Part shown: positions 22,330-31,760 of the stretch, in pieces
Layout: every line of letters begins with the position of its first letter
Numbering within the stretch: the stretch's first letter is position 1
Assembly: GCA_964035575.1 (NCBI GenBank)
Contig: OZ037855.1
Span: forward strand, 1,364,001-1,428,000
Source of the DNA: Rhynchopus sp. YZ270_cl-10
Lineage: Eukaryota > Euglenozoa > Diplonemea > Diplonemida > Diplonemidae
DNA: 64,000 bases
Direction: 5' to 3'
Made by a program: the position numbers and the translations under genes
Notes under the pieces: generated by a model
The model's database searches: none
What the model was told of the DNA's origin: nothing
What the model saw: only the letters and a program-made list of their open reading frames with translations

Positions 22330-22797
22330 ATGACAGCAGTGAAGTTCACTTTTTTGTCGAGAAACACGGTAAGAATGGGTGCGACGCACACTTGGTGTCG
22401 TTTCGAACCATCTCTCTGATGATTCTTGTTGTCAGGAGATCCTTACCGTAGGGGTCATTGTCGGTGCCCTGCGCGAGCTTCCCCACACAGAGGCCTTTGT
22501 TATCTCATTCCCTCGTACTCATACGTATCAGTGCACCCTTCTTTCCATCAATCTCTTTTCGTCTGTGTACTGCTACCCGAGCAACGGTCGTGTCATTTCA
22601 GCGTGTACTCTGACACGGAGGGAACCTGTATTTACTATGGAGTCTCCACATCCAAGGTGACCCGCAAAGCAAAAGTCCCTGCCATTGATCCAGTAGATTT
22701 GACAGAGGTCAATGAAACCTTGTCAAGGCGGCATGACAGGATTAAGAGAAAGAGAGAAGAGATCCAGAAGAACGACAATAAAAGGCTGAAAATCTGA
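22330..22797 (+). CDS. Small basic protein, three exons, unknown function
   Basis: Exons 22330-22368, 22436-22524 and 22602-22797 join in phase (introns GTAAGA...GTCAG, 67 nt, and GTATCA...TTCAG, 77 nt) to give 107 residues from ATG to TGA. The product opens MTAVKFTFLSRNTEILTVGV, has a compact hydrophobic beta-like N-terminal half, and ends in a charged helix with RRHDRIKRKREE and KRLKI, which could be a nuclear signal. Clean phases and boundaries make chance unlikely. It sits between the inverted repeats of the outer element, so it is either carried cargo or a host gene the element surrounds. I do not recognise the family. Confidence 0.6.
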
Positions 22798-23975
22798 TTA
22801 AAAAAGCGAAAATATAGCCTCAGACCCCCCCAGAAACCTATTTTCATATCAGAATATCACCTAGATGCACTTTTTGTGGGGGGACATCATCAAAAAAACC
22901 CAAAAATACCCAAAAGGACACGGATGCTGCCAGATCTGGCCAGATTTGGGGGCCAATTTCCCAGATCTGGCTCGTTTTCCAGATGTGGAGATCTTGTTTC
23001 CAGATCTGGCCAGATCTGGCCAGATCTGGGAATCTGGGAAATTTTTTTTTTCAAAAAAAAAAAAAAACTCCCCAGATCTGGCCAGATCTGGAAATCTGGC
23101 CAGTTTTTTTTTTCCCTCAGATTTCTGGCTATTGTCTCCCAGGGAAAGGGACTCTCGAATTTTTTTTTTCGCCCCTAAAAAGGGCTAATTTCGACGATTT
23201 GAGGCCATTTAAAGCAAAATTTGGCACTTTTGAGCATCTGTGGGGGTCTAAAACGTGGTTTTGCGAACCCGAAATTTCATGGTTTTTACCAAAGACAAGT
23301 CGATTTTTGAAAAATCTCGAAAAAAAAAATTTTTTTTTTCCGGGAAAATTTTGACCCCTGAGCAGGGTTTTTGTACCAAAAAGTGCAAAAAAACGCAAGA
23401 GTCGGGTGTTTTGACGATCTGGTACCGCCATATGCAGTACAGGGGCCCACAATTTCGACTTTTTCTTAGCAATTTCCTTCATAATTTTTTTTTCTTCGAT
23501 TTCTGGCAAAGGCAAATCTCAGGCAAAAAAAATTCACCCCTGATAGTGGGTCCTTGGGTGTCCAAAGATGCCAAAAACACAAAAATTTTGATGTTTTGAC
23601 CATCTGTGGGCGCCTAAAACGCACTTCTCTGCCCAAAAAATGAAAATCGATTTTTCCTTAGCGTTTTTATAGCCGTGATTTTTGGGTATTTTTTCGCAAA
23701 GGGAAAAAAAAAAATATCAACCAAAATAGTGGGTCCTTGGGTGACCAAAAATGCAAAAAAACGTTTTTTTTTGGTGTTTTGACCCTTCAGAACCACCCAA
23801 AACGCACTTTTGTGTACCAAAACACGCATATTTCAGATTTCCTCAGCAATTCCTTCACAAGTGCAAGGTGATTTTTGACCAAACTAATTTTGTGCACTTT
23901 TTTTGTGGTCACGTAACGCTAAAATCCTCTCCGTGATGCGAGAATTACATGTGAGAATGCGATAATGATTCTCGC

Positions 23976-24706
23976 ATGCGAACGCCCAAAACCACGAAGG
24001 AGGACGCAAGCAAGGCTTCAGTGCACTTAGGTACAGGATGCGTCGTTTTCAGTTACAAAAAAGGGTACTGTGAAGCGGTTGAGGCACACACACAGACCCG
24101 TTGCAAAATGCATCTGGGACCCACGCTAGACCCCCCAAAAGCTGTAAAACCATATATTTCCATCTCGCGACCCCAGCGGATGTGGACTGAGGTGTTTTTT
24201 TTTGGGTGTTTAGAAAGGTTTTTGTCCGATTGGAGAATTTTTTCGGTAAGTGTTGCATTTTGTCCCCACTGAGTGTGCACTCAGAAAACACTCATCAATA
24301 AAACGACCTTTCTGTTCGGTAAAAAATAGTTATTTTCTATCGTAGTAGTGGGTTTGTCGTGCAGTGATGTTCTTTGTACCTGGAGAGTGGGCCGAGTGCA
24401 AGGTATGTTTTTAACCCCCCGATTTTCTCCCTTTTCGACATGTTCGCTATTTTTTAGCTATTTTTTTTTTTTTTTGTCAACAAAAATGTCACTTTTACGT
24501 TTAAGGGGTACGGGGCGGCTTCTTGTTTGTTTGTTTGTTTTTTTGTTGTAGTCTCTACTTTTACATTCAATTTCTCTTAACAGGTACCCGAACCGACGAC
24601 CCTTCATCATAACAGCGAAGCAGTGCCGACGGAAGAGCTGGTGCAATTATTTCAAAACCAGGTGGCGATCGTAAAAGTCGGGTTTATATACCAACTTTTC
24701 CATTAA
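23976..24706 (+). CDS. Small four-exon gene inside the 3-kb element, unknown function
   Basis: Exons 23976-24245, 24285-24318, 24365-24402 and 24584-24706 join with matching phases (donors GTAAGT, GTAAAA, GTATGT; acceptors CTCAG, TGCAG, AACAG) to give 154 residues from ATG to TAA. The N-terminal part (GTGCVVFSYKKGYCEAVEAH and a following CKMHLG) has paired Cys/His residues that could bind metal; the C-terminal part includes VPEPTTLHHNSEAVPTEELV. The stretch around 24195-24245 includes a T run and is the weakest part; an alternative short intron there is possible. No family is recognised and there is no transposase signature. It may be captured host sequence. Confidence 0.5.
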
Positions 24707-25183
24707 CCCACCCCATAGACCACCCTAATTATTATGAAACTCTTAGTCAGTCACTGCTATAGCCATTTAACCCAGGGAGCGTAGCTAGTGCAAGAAATTC
24801 GACTTCGGGATCCGGAAAGTCTGTCCTCTGCTTGCGGAGGACTAGGCACAAGAAAATATTGCGTTCCCCCAGAAAACTAATTTTTGTCACAGTAATTTTT
24901 GCCCAGGGCATGCTCTTGAAGCATGGCGGCTTGGTGTGAGAAGGGGCAGTGTATTGTTTTGTTCTAGATTTCAACGGTTGTTAGAACGAGTCAAGTGGAT
25001 GCTTATCTAAACACTGACTTTAGTACAGACCCGAGAGATCACACATGACTTTGAGGAAAGAACAAAGCAATGCATCTGTACCCGCACGCCAGGTTGTAGT
25101 TACTTCAGAATTTTCTTAAGTTTGCATGAACGAGGAGGGGCGAATCATTCTTCGGGAACCATAGTTGTATACCATGGAATGAT

Positions 25184-25245
25184 TTTCTCAAAAACACCAC
25201 GTGGGGGCTGAATTCAATCCCTTAAGAATTGCGAATTCAGCCTTT
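25184..25245. repeat. Short inverted repeat in 3-kb element
   Basis: GGCTGAATTC at 25206 pairs with GAATTCAGCC ending near 25240, a 10-bp perfect stem. Role unknown. Confidence 0.4.
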
Positions 25246-26184
25246 GTAGAAGGTACGTCTTACTTGTACTTGTACTTGTATGCCGTGTCCACCCTTCTCG
25301 ACCTTACCGGTTCACATGTACGAATAATATTAGGCAGTGGTAACACCCTTCTCAATTGTGCAAACTTAAGAATTTTCTGCTGTAACTTACCAAAATCGAT
25401 TTTCTTTCACCCCAAACACCCGCAACACCCCACCTGCTACTTCGGTAGCCTGTGTTGTTGGGAGTTGGTTCTCATGTTGATCCCCAGTGTTTTGCACTGC
25501 TTCTTCTGAGCCCAACGCTGTTTGGCCTGTCGACGTAATAAATACGAAGACAGGGCGGCGGTGCCAACAATTTTCCAATGATGTAACGTTTATCTGATTG
25601 ATTTATCGTTTGATATACCTTGTGTGTCCTACTTCGTAACTTGCACACACGAGCAACGTTTATTGAACGGTACTTCAAGCGATACTTCGTTATGTCATTG
25701 GGGGTACCTGGAAAAAAAAATTTTCCCAGACGTCCCAGATCTCCCAGATGTGGCCAGATCTGGCCAGATCTGGCCAGATCTGGGACGTCTGGGAAAAAAT
25801 TTTTTTTCAAAAAAAAAAAAATTTTTCCCAGATCTGGCCAGATCTGGGCGGCCCAGATCTGGAGATCTGGCCAGATCTGGCAGCATCCGTGAAAGGATGA
25901 ATCTTACCAGAGGGGTTTCCGGACGAGTCCATATATTTCCTCTTTTTTATTAAGTCATCTTTGGTTGAATGTGCGATGTGGGTCATGTTTGTTCAAGCTT
26001 TTTTTTGTTTTGTTTTTTTTTGTTTTTGGAGAACGGTTGGAACAGTTGAGCAGACATCCCAATATGGAATGAAGGACGATGTCTGAGAGCGCTTCATATA
26101 TTCTTCTGAAATCAGACTTGTGCAAAATGGACGGACTTCATTCACATGGGATAGGGGGGGGATGGTGGGGGGGAGTGTTTCTTC

Positions 26185-26220
26185 AGGTGACTGAGCACGC
26201 AAAGCTTAGATAATCTCACC
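26185..26220 (+). repeat. Hairpin repeat family A copy
   Basis: AGGTGA-CTGAGC-ACGCAAA-GCTTAG-ATAATCTCACC; the outer arm AGGTGA pairs with TCACC here rather than AAGATG with CATCTT, so pairing is kept. It is followed by AAGTTTTCTC. Confidence 0.65.
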
Positions 26221-26314
26221 AAGTTTTCTCTCTGAATGTGTAGGCACATTCAGAGAACAATTTTTTTTTGTTTTTGTTTTTTTTTTTTTTTTGTTTTTAT
26301 TTTTTTTATTTTTT

Positions 26315-28583
26315 TATGTTTTTCACTTTTCTATTTTTTACTTTTATTTTATTTCTCTTTCTTGTGTGTTTGCTGAGGTTTTCTATCTGATACACAGACA
26401 GGATGTGTTGGTATTTGTTTGGATTGGTAGCAATTATTGCACGGAATACTTTACGTATACACGGCAGCCATCAAGACCAAGACTCTTTAGGTTACTCTTC
26501 CTCCTGGTGATCAGACATTACATCCAGTAAGGACAGAGAAAGGAATAAGAAAAAGAAAAAAAAAACTTTTGTATTTTGTGTATTCCCGAAACAAAAAACT
26601 GAAGTAGAAGGTACCAAATGTTCACACGAACATCGGTTTCACGATATTCACCCACCATTTAAAGGGAAATCACTGAAGATGTCCACCCTTTTGAATACAA
26701 CTGTATGATTCTTAGGACTGAAACAGGGTTAATATCAGAAACCAATCTACTGAAGTTTCAACTTGTGCACGAAGCATTTTACTTTTCTTTTCTACGTTTT
26801 GCAAAACACACAACATAAAAAGAAAGATGGGACCATTTTTGTTGATCCCTCACCATATACTATCAATTTATTGATTGCATATGATGAAAATACTTTTTAT
26901 TTACAAGTGCCTCCAGACATGCTGTGAAAAACTGAGCCTCGCTTAGAGTATGTTGCGGAATGGTCTCTAGTACATTAGCCCTAAAAAGCTAAACACATAG
27001 TGCAAACTAGTTTATATTTATAGATATATTCTACTGCTGCACTATGCTTTGTTTACTCATAATTACAAAGGAGTTAACAGAAAGTCGAAGCACACAATAC
27101 AGCTGTCCTGTGAACTTCGCACTACACCCCACCCCCTCCCTACCTCTTTGAAACAGTCAAAAAAGAAATCAAAATTAAAAAAAAAAAAAAAAAAACAGCA
27201 GAAAAAGAGACCAAAAAAAAAATGATATAATAACAAGGGAGAGCAAGTAGGTTATTTAAAGTAGGTTGACGACACCGAAACCCCAATAAAAAAAATGTGT
27301 CCGTTTATGGTGTCAACGTTAAAGACTACCAGAAGCAGCTCAGTGCATTCTGAAAAAAATAAGCGAGCGATTCTAGGCTATATATGTTCATGAAGCCAAT
27401 GAATCTAGATAAAGGTCCTATTTCAAAGAATTCCCACAAACAAACACCACTTTTATTTTTACTTTTTTTCAACAAACCAAATAAAAAGAAAAAAAAACTC
27501 TTTTTCACCACTGGAAGGGACTAGACCTCGTACTTGACCCTTTCAGTGAGACGTCAGACCAATGTATTACATTGCCACACCCTGGGTAAGCTGTGCAGTC
27601 TGTAGGCCTACTACAAAAACCGCAAAACTTTGGAAAAAAAAAAGAACGAAGATAATAGGTATATCGCAGTAGTAATTTGGTCGTGGTTTACCAATGGTAA
27701 TGTCCACGACGCAGTTTATATGGTTGTACTCAACGCGTACTATGTCACTAGTGATGAGTATTTTTCTCGCAGGAGCGATTTGGTCTTGGTGGGCATCTTA
27801 GCTTTCCCATTTTTAAAGGGACAATAGCCTTGAGACTAAGACTCCAGGACACATATTAAATTGTTTGCAATGCACGTTTTGCTATCTCTTTGTACTACTC
27901 TAGTCTTTGTGTAGGTGTTTCAATACAATGGACAATGGATGATTAAACTGGTTTTAATCATTGCTTGGACGGCGAACTACTAAGTCCAGAAAATTCAGTA
28001 TGTTTTTCACTTTTCTATTTTTTACTTTTATTTTATTTCTCTTTCTTGTGTGTTTGCTGAGGTTTTCTATCTGATACACAGACAGGATGTGTTGGTATTT
28101 GTTTGGATTGGTAGCAATTATTGCACGGAATACTTTACGTATACACGGCAGCCATCAAGACCAAGACTCTTTAGGTTACTCTTCCTCCTGGTGATCAGAC
28201 ATTACATCCAGTAAGGACAGAGAAAGGAATAAGAAAAAAGAAAAAAAAAACTTTTGTATTTTGTGTATTCCCGAAACAAAAAACTGAAGTAGAAGGTACC
28301 AAATGTTCACACGAACATCGGTTTCACGATATTCACCCACCATTTAAAGGGAAATCACTGAAGATGTCCACCCTTTTGAATACAACTGTATGATTCTTAG
28401 GACTGAAACAGGGTTAATATCAGAAACCAATCTACTGAAGTTTCAACTTGTGCACGAAGCATTTTACTTTTCTTTTCTACGTTTTGCAAAACACACAACA
28501 TAAAAAGAAAGATGGGACCATTTTTGTTGATCCCTCACCATATACTATCAATTTATTGATTGCATATGATGAAAATACTTTTT
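26315..28583. repeat. ~585-bp direct repeats separated by 1.1 kb
   Basis: 26315-26898 and 27999-28583 are almost identical (one single-base indel seen). The sequence between has no coding frame. The arrangement could be a terminal-direct-repeat (LTR-like, non-coding) element or a local duplication. The ends are not TG...CA and no target duplication is clear in the T-rich flanks, so the family is not assigned. The near identity implies a recent origin. Confidence 0.6.
26899..27998. other. Non-coding interior between direct repeats
   Basis: AT-rich; open frames are short and low-complexity. No gene seen. Confidence 0.5.
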
Positions 28584-28710
28584 TTTGGTATAAAGTTCCC
28601 TCCGCTTTTTGATCGATTTTCTTGCATGTTTTTTCCCCTTTTTCCAACGCCCATTTTTTTCAAAAAAGAAGAAGGGGGGGGCCAGTGTGTTACACCCCCT
28701 GTCATTTCTT

Positions 28711-28745
28711 AAGATGACTAAGCATGAGAGGCTTAGGTTCATCTT
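28711..28745 (+). repeat. Hairpin repeat family A copy (best-formed)
   Basis: AAGATGA-CTAAGC-ATGAGAG-GCTTAG-GTTCATCTT: both the 6-bp inner and 6-bp outer stems are perfect. The tail is ATAAAATTTTCTTTCTTTT. Confidence 0.75.
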
Positions 28746-28966
28746 ATAAAATTTTCTTTCTTTTGAAAACGATGAACGTGCAGTCGCTGCGCTTCTTCTT
28801 TCTCTACTCTTCTTTGCGGTATTTTCACTGCAAAACGGGACAAATCCCGAGATATTTACCAATCTTACAGAATACCCCCTTTATAGTTCCCCCCCACTCG
28901 CTCCCCCTGCAGGTTCCTCCCCCCACTAATCTGTAACAAAAAAATATAGTGGAGTTCATCCTCGGG

Positions 28967-29640
28967 CAGGGGTCCTAAGAGTGGTAACTTTTACCACTTC
29001 CGAAGTGACCTTTTTTATTTTTTTGAAATTCGAAGGTCACTTCGAAGTGACCTTCGAAAAGTGCCCTAAAAAGTGACCTTTTTTTTATTTTTTTGAAATC
29101 CGGTGTCACGAAGTGACCTCGGATACTTAACATACACTGGGAGCCCGTTGGAGGGTCTGGGATTTTTTTTCTTTTTTGTCAAGATCAGTGGTCTGCAGGG
29201 CTGCAGGTTGCTACCATGTACAATTTTAAGCGAATTTTTTTGAAATGTTGCGTACCGTGGCTTCGCCAGAAACTTTCGTTTTAGCAAAATACGCAAGTAA
29301 TTTACGGAAACTTACGATAATTACCAACGATAGTGCCATTTTATGGCAACATTTTTTAGAAATGTTGCGTACCGTGGCTTCGCCAGGAACCAAAACGGTG
29401 ACACAGACCGCTGCGAAAATTGCCTCACAAGAAAAAAATGTATCTAGTACCCTGTCCCCATGATACGGCGATAACCAACGTCCAGTGTATGTCCGAGGAT
29501 TTGCACCTTTTCAACTTCACTTGTGTTGTTGCCATACCGCCTCTGAGGGGGGAAAGTTTTTTTTTTTCCTCCCCAAAAAACGAGAAGTGACCTTGAAGTT
29601 ACCATTTAAAATTTTTTTGAGAACAGCGTTAGGACCCCTG
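28967..29640. mobile_element. hAT-type MITE nested in hairpin family E
   Basis: CAGGGGTCCTAA at 28967 and TTAGGACCCCTG ending at 29640; TCCTCGGG flanks both sides (28959-28966 and 29641-29648). Ignoring the insert, the flanks rejoin as the family E repeat seen intact at 11141. The interior has a 30-bp perfect palindrome around 29034-29063 (TTCGAAGGTCAC and its mirror) and two copies of the GTTGCGTACCGTGGCTTCGC motif. Confidence 0.95.
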
Positions 29641-29684
29641 TCCTCGGGTGTCTACACTAATACAACCAAGTTTTCAAAAAAAAA

Positions 29685-30612
29685 CAAGTAATTGCTATCG
29701 GAAAAAAAACGGGGTGTGATGTGGAACTCCATCCTGTAGAAATAATCTACAACACGCCCAGCATTCTGCTCTTCTGCAGGTATGCTAACGCTCTTCGTAC
29801 GCTGCCAGACCCACTGGGACGCCAGCATCTGAAACGTTCAAGAAGGGGCTGTCCTCTTCATCCAGCACCATCTGCTCGATAGCGTTGTTGGACGTCGGCT
29901 CGGCAGGCTCGGCGTGTTCGAAAATCGCGCGGAGTTTTCCACAGCACACCCGTTTTTCCTTAGCAATTAGTTGTTCTTGTTGTTATTGTTATTTTCAACC
30001 ACCTTCCTTCAACCCTTGTAGGGATCAGTTGTTATATTTTTCGCGAAAACATGAAATTATACATTTCAAGAGAACAAATTAAAAAGGGTCCTTATTTGCA
30101 TTTTTGGGATCCGCCCGTGCAGTGGTGGGGTCAATCTCGAAAATTGGACAATTTTTTGGCCACTTAAATTTTGAGAAATATGAGCCCGGTTCCTTATACG
30201 TGGGGCCCATTTTCGGCTAAAATTTTCCTCAAAATCTGGTTTTGTAAAATTGACCCTTTACTCCCCCCCCACATCGATTTCAATACTATACCTTACTTCA
30301 CCTACGGTTGCCCTTACAGGGGGGTGAAGGAAGGTAAGTTGAAAATTAAAAAGGGTCCTTATTTGCATTTTTGGGATCCGCCCGTGCAGTGGTGGGGTCA
30401 ATCTCGAAAATTGGACAATTTTTTGGCCACTTAAATTTTGAGAAATATGAGCCCGGTTACTTATACGTGGGGCCCATTTTCGGCTAAAATTTTCCTCAAA
30501 ATCTGGTTTTGTAAAATTGACCCTTTACTCCCCCCCCACATCGATTTCAATACTATACCTTACTTCACCTACGGTTGCCCTTACAGGGGGGTGAAGGAAG
30601 GTAAGTTGAAAA
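29685..30612. repeat. Duplicated segment, copy 2
   Basis: Same order as 7111-8182: inverted-repeat-bounded gene fragment, then two long tandem units (30085-30351 and 30352-30612). It is adjacent to a family E copy on the left and runs straight into the 5' side of the PIG-H gene on the right. Two bases fewer in the G run make the minus-strand fragment at 29785-29917 read through to a stop codon. Confidence 0.8.
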
Positions 30613-30707
30613 AAAAAAAAGAACTGACCATCCTCTCTTCTAATTGATTTCACACTCAAATCACACCCACCCCTCTCATCTTCTCAGGGCATCCAAATGC
30701 ACAGTCC

Positions 30708-31533
30708 ATGCGAGCTTCGGAACGCGTTGAGGTGATTTCAGAAGGGGTCGAAGCCTTTGTGAGTGAGGCTAGGACTCACCAGAATACCAGTACAGCTGTC
30801 GGGGTTGTTCTGCTGAGTGTTGCAACGTTGCAGGGGGTCTTCAGCGAACCCTCCATCTGGACGCTTCCTTGGACAGCTCTTTTCGGGTTTTTTGCAGGAA
30901 TTTGGTTGATCTGTCGTCACATCCTCTGCATCCGTGAAGAGCGTCTCATTGTAATCAAAGGCTTCGGCGTTCAGTTTGAATCGTCCACCGCATTTTCCAT
31001 TCAAAAGCGTTTCCACCCTATCAGCTCCATCGTCTCCGTGTTTGTCCACGAGGAGGTTGGTGCGTTCTCTGTTTCAACCTGTCTTGCGTTTGTTTCGGGT
31101 ACAGAAGAGGGTCTGATTTTTCCGTTTTTTGAGACAAAAGCTTCGGTAGCTCTTGTAGTAGAGGCATATAGGGCGTGTGATAGGTTGATCTGTGAGGATG
31201 GGGGGGGAGGAGGAGGATGTGGTCGTGGTACGCGAGATGCCTGAAGGGGGCATAGCCTTCCCGATTCCTCCGTTTTCAAGCAAATTCCGCGACGCGCTCC
31301 TCGGAGAAGATGGAGCCAACCTCCTATGGATCCTCCACAGCTCCCGCTGTCCTTTCGAACACTACTTTGATCCTATAGACGTAGGTGGGTCCAGCAAAGA
31401 CAAAATACACGCACAGCATCCACCGGCCTTAGTGGTGGTGCCATTGCCTCCAGTCGACCCGATAAGGGTGGTGACAATGAAACGATTGGTTGCAGACCTC
31501 GTGGAGTGCGAGGTGGCGCGGTTTTTGATGTAG
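30708..31533 (+). CDS. PIGH: PIG-H, GPI-GlcNAc transferase subunit (frame change at a G8 run)
   Basis: PIG-H is a subunit of the ER complex that adds GlcNAc to phosphatidylinositol, the first step of GPI-anchor synthesis. Seen here: two adjacent hydrophobic segments (VGVVLLSVATLQGVF and ALFGFFAGIWLICRHIL, residues about 25-75) followed by the PIG-H domain core EERLIVIKGFGVQFESS and the FHPISSIVSVFVHE strand pair. Size and order match the family (human protein 188 residues). At residue about 165 a run of eight G (31200-31207) is followed by a shift to the +1 frame, which stays open for a further 108 codons to 31533 and reads EEEDVVVVREMPEGGIAFPI. This is either a one-base sequence error, a true frameshift, or two overlapping ORFs. 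Upstream coding exons are not excluded (CTCAG acceptor near 30687). Confidence 0.75.
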
Positions 31534-31539
31534 ATTTTT

Positions 31540-31760
31540 GTGGGGGTGGGGGGGTTTAAAGAAGTTCTGAAAAATAAAATACCCCAATTTTCCTATCTTT
31601 TCCCCTCCCTTTGCGATACTTTCCCGGATTCGCGTACAGACATACTAAACATATCATGTACCAAGGTACACTGTCACGTATTTCAAGCCAACCTTCTTTC
31701 CTGTTCCCCCTTTTCACCCTACTTTTTCCACCTACAGCCCACACAACACACATCGACACA
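31540..31760 (+). promoter_or_regulatory. 5' leader of the BRAP2-like gene with SINE/hairpin tail
   Basis: TCATGTACCAAGGTACACTG, then TCACGTATTTCAAGCCAACC at about 31655-31695, is the 3' half of the SINE-like repeat. It is followed by a long pyrimidine tract and CACCTACAG (ending about 31738), an acceptor-like site just before the start codon. It may mark a 5' UTR intron. Confidence 0.4.

Larger units (their letters stand above)
22919..25891. mobile_element. 3-kb element with CCAGATCTGG-array termini
   Basis: CACGGATGCTGCCAGATCTG at 22919 is mirrored by CAGATCTGGCAGCATCCGTG ending at 25891. AAAGGA flanks both sides (22913-22918 and 25892-25897). Each end is an array of CCAGATCTGG palindromes (22928-23105 and 25735-25880). 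It is inserted into the right terminal repeat of the outer element, and that repeat becomes continuous when the insert is ignored. It contains a small four-exon gene and repeated phrases such as GTGGGTCCTTGGGTG. It shares CA...TG ends and 6-bp duplications with the elements at 12736 and 61011. Confidence 0.75.
22111..25934. mobile_element. Outer inverted-repeat element, interrupted by a nested element
   Basis: ATATGGGTCCGTCCGGAAAC through GGTAAGATTCATCCTTTT (22111-22155) is mirrored at 25892-25934, about 40 of 43 positions. The right arm is split from the body by the element at 22919-25891; without it the arm reads on as CCAAAAGGATGAATCTTACC, exactly mirroring the left arm. Unnested length is about 850 bp. 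The flanking duplication is unclear (ATTTACC against ATTTCC). It encloses a small three-exon gene (22330-22797). Superfamily not assigned. Confidence 0.7.

Noticed and set aside
24747-24974. 75-codon minus-strand frame in the 3-kb element
   Set aside because: No start context, motif or splice support, and it overlaps no other evidence of transcription on that strand.
22928-25880. CCAGATCTGG arrays as a CRISPR-like repeat array
   Set aside because: Units are contiguous palindromes without unique spacers of constant length and lie at the mirrored ends of a transposon-like element in a eukaryotic genome.
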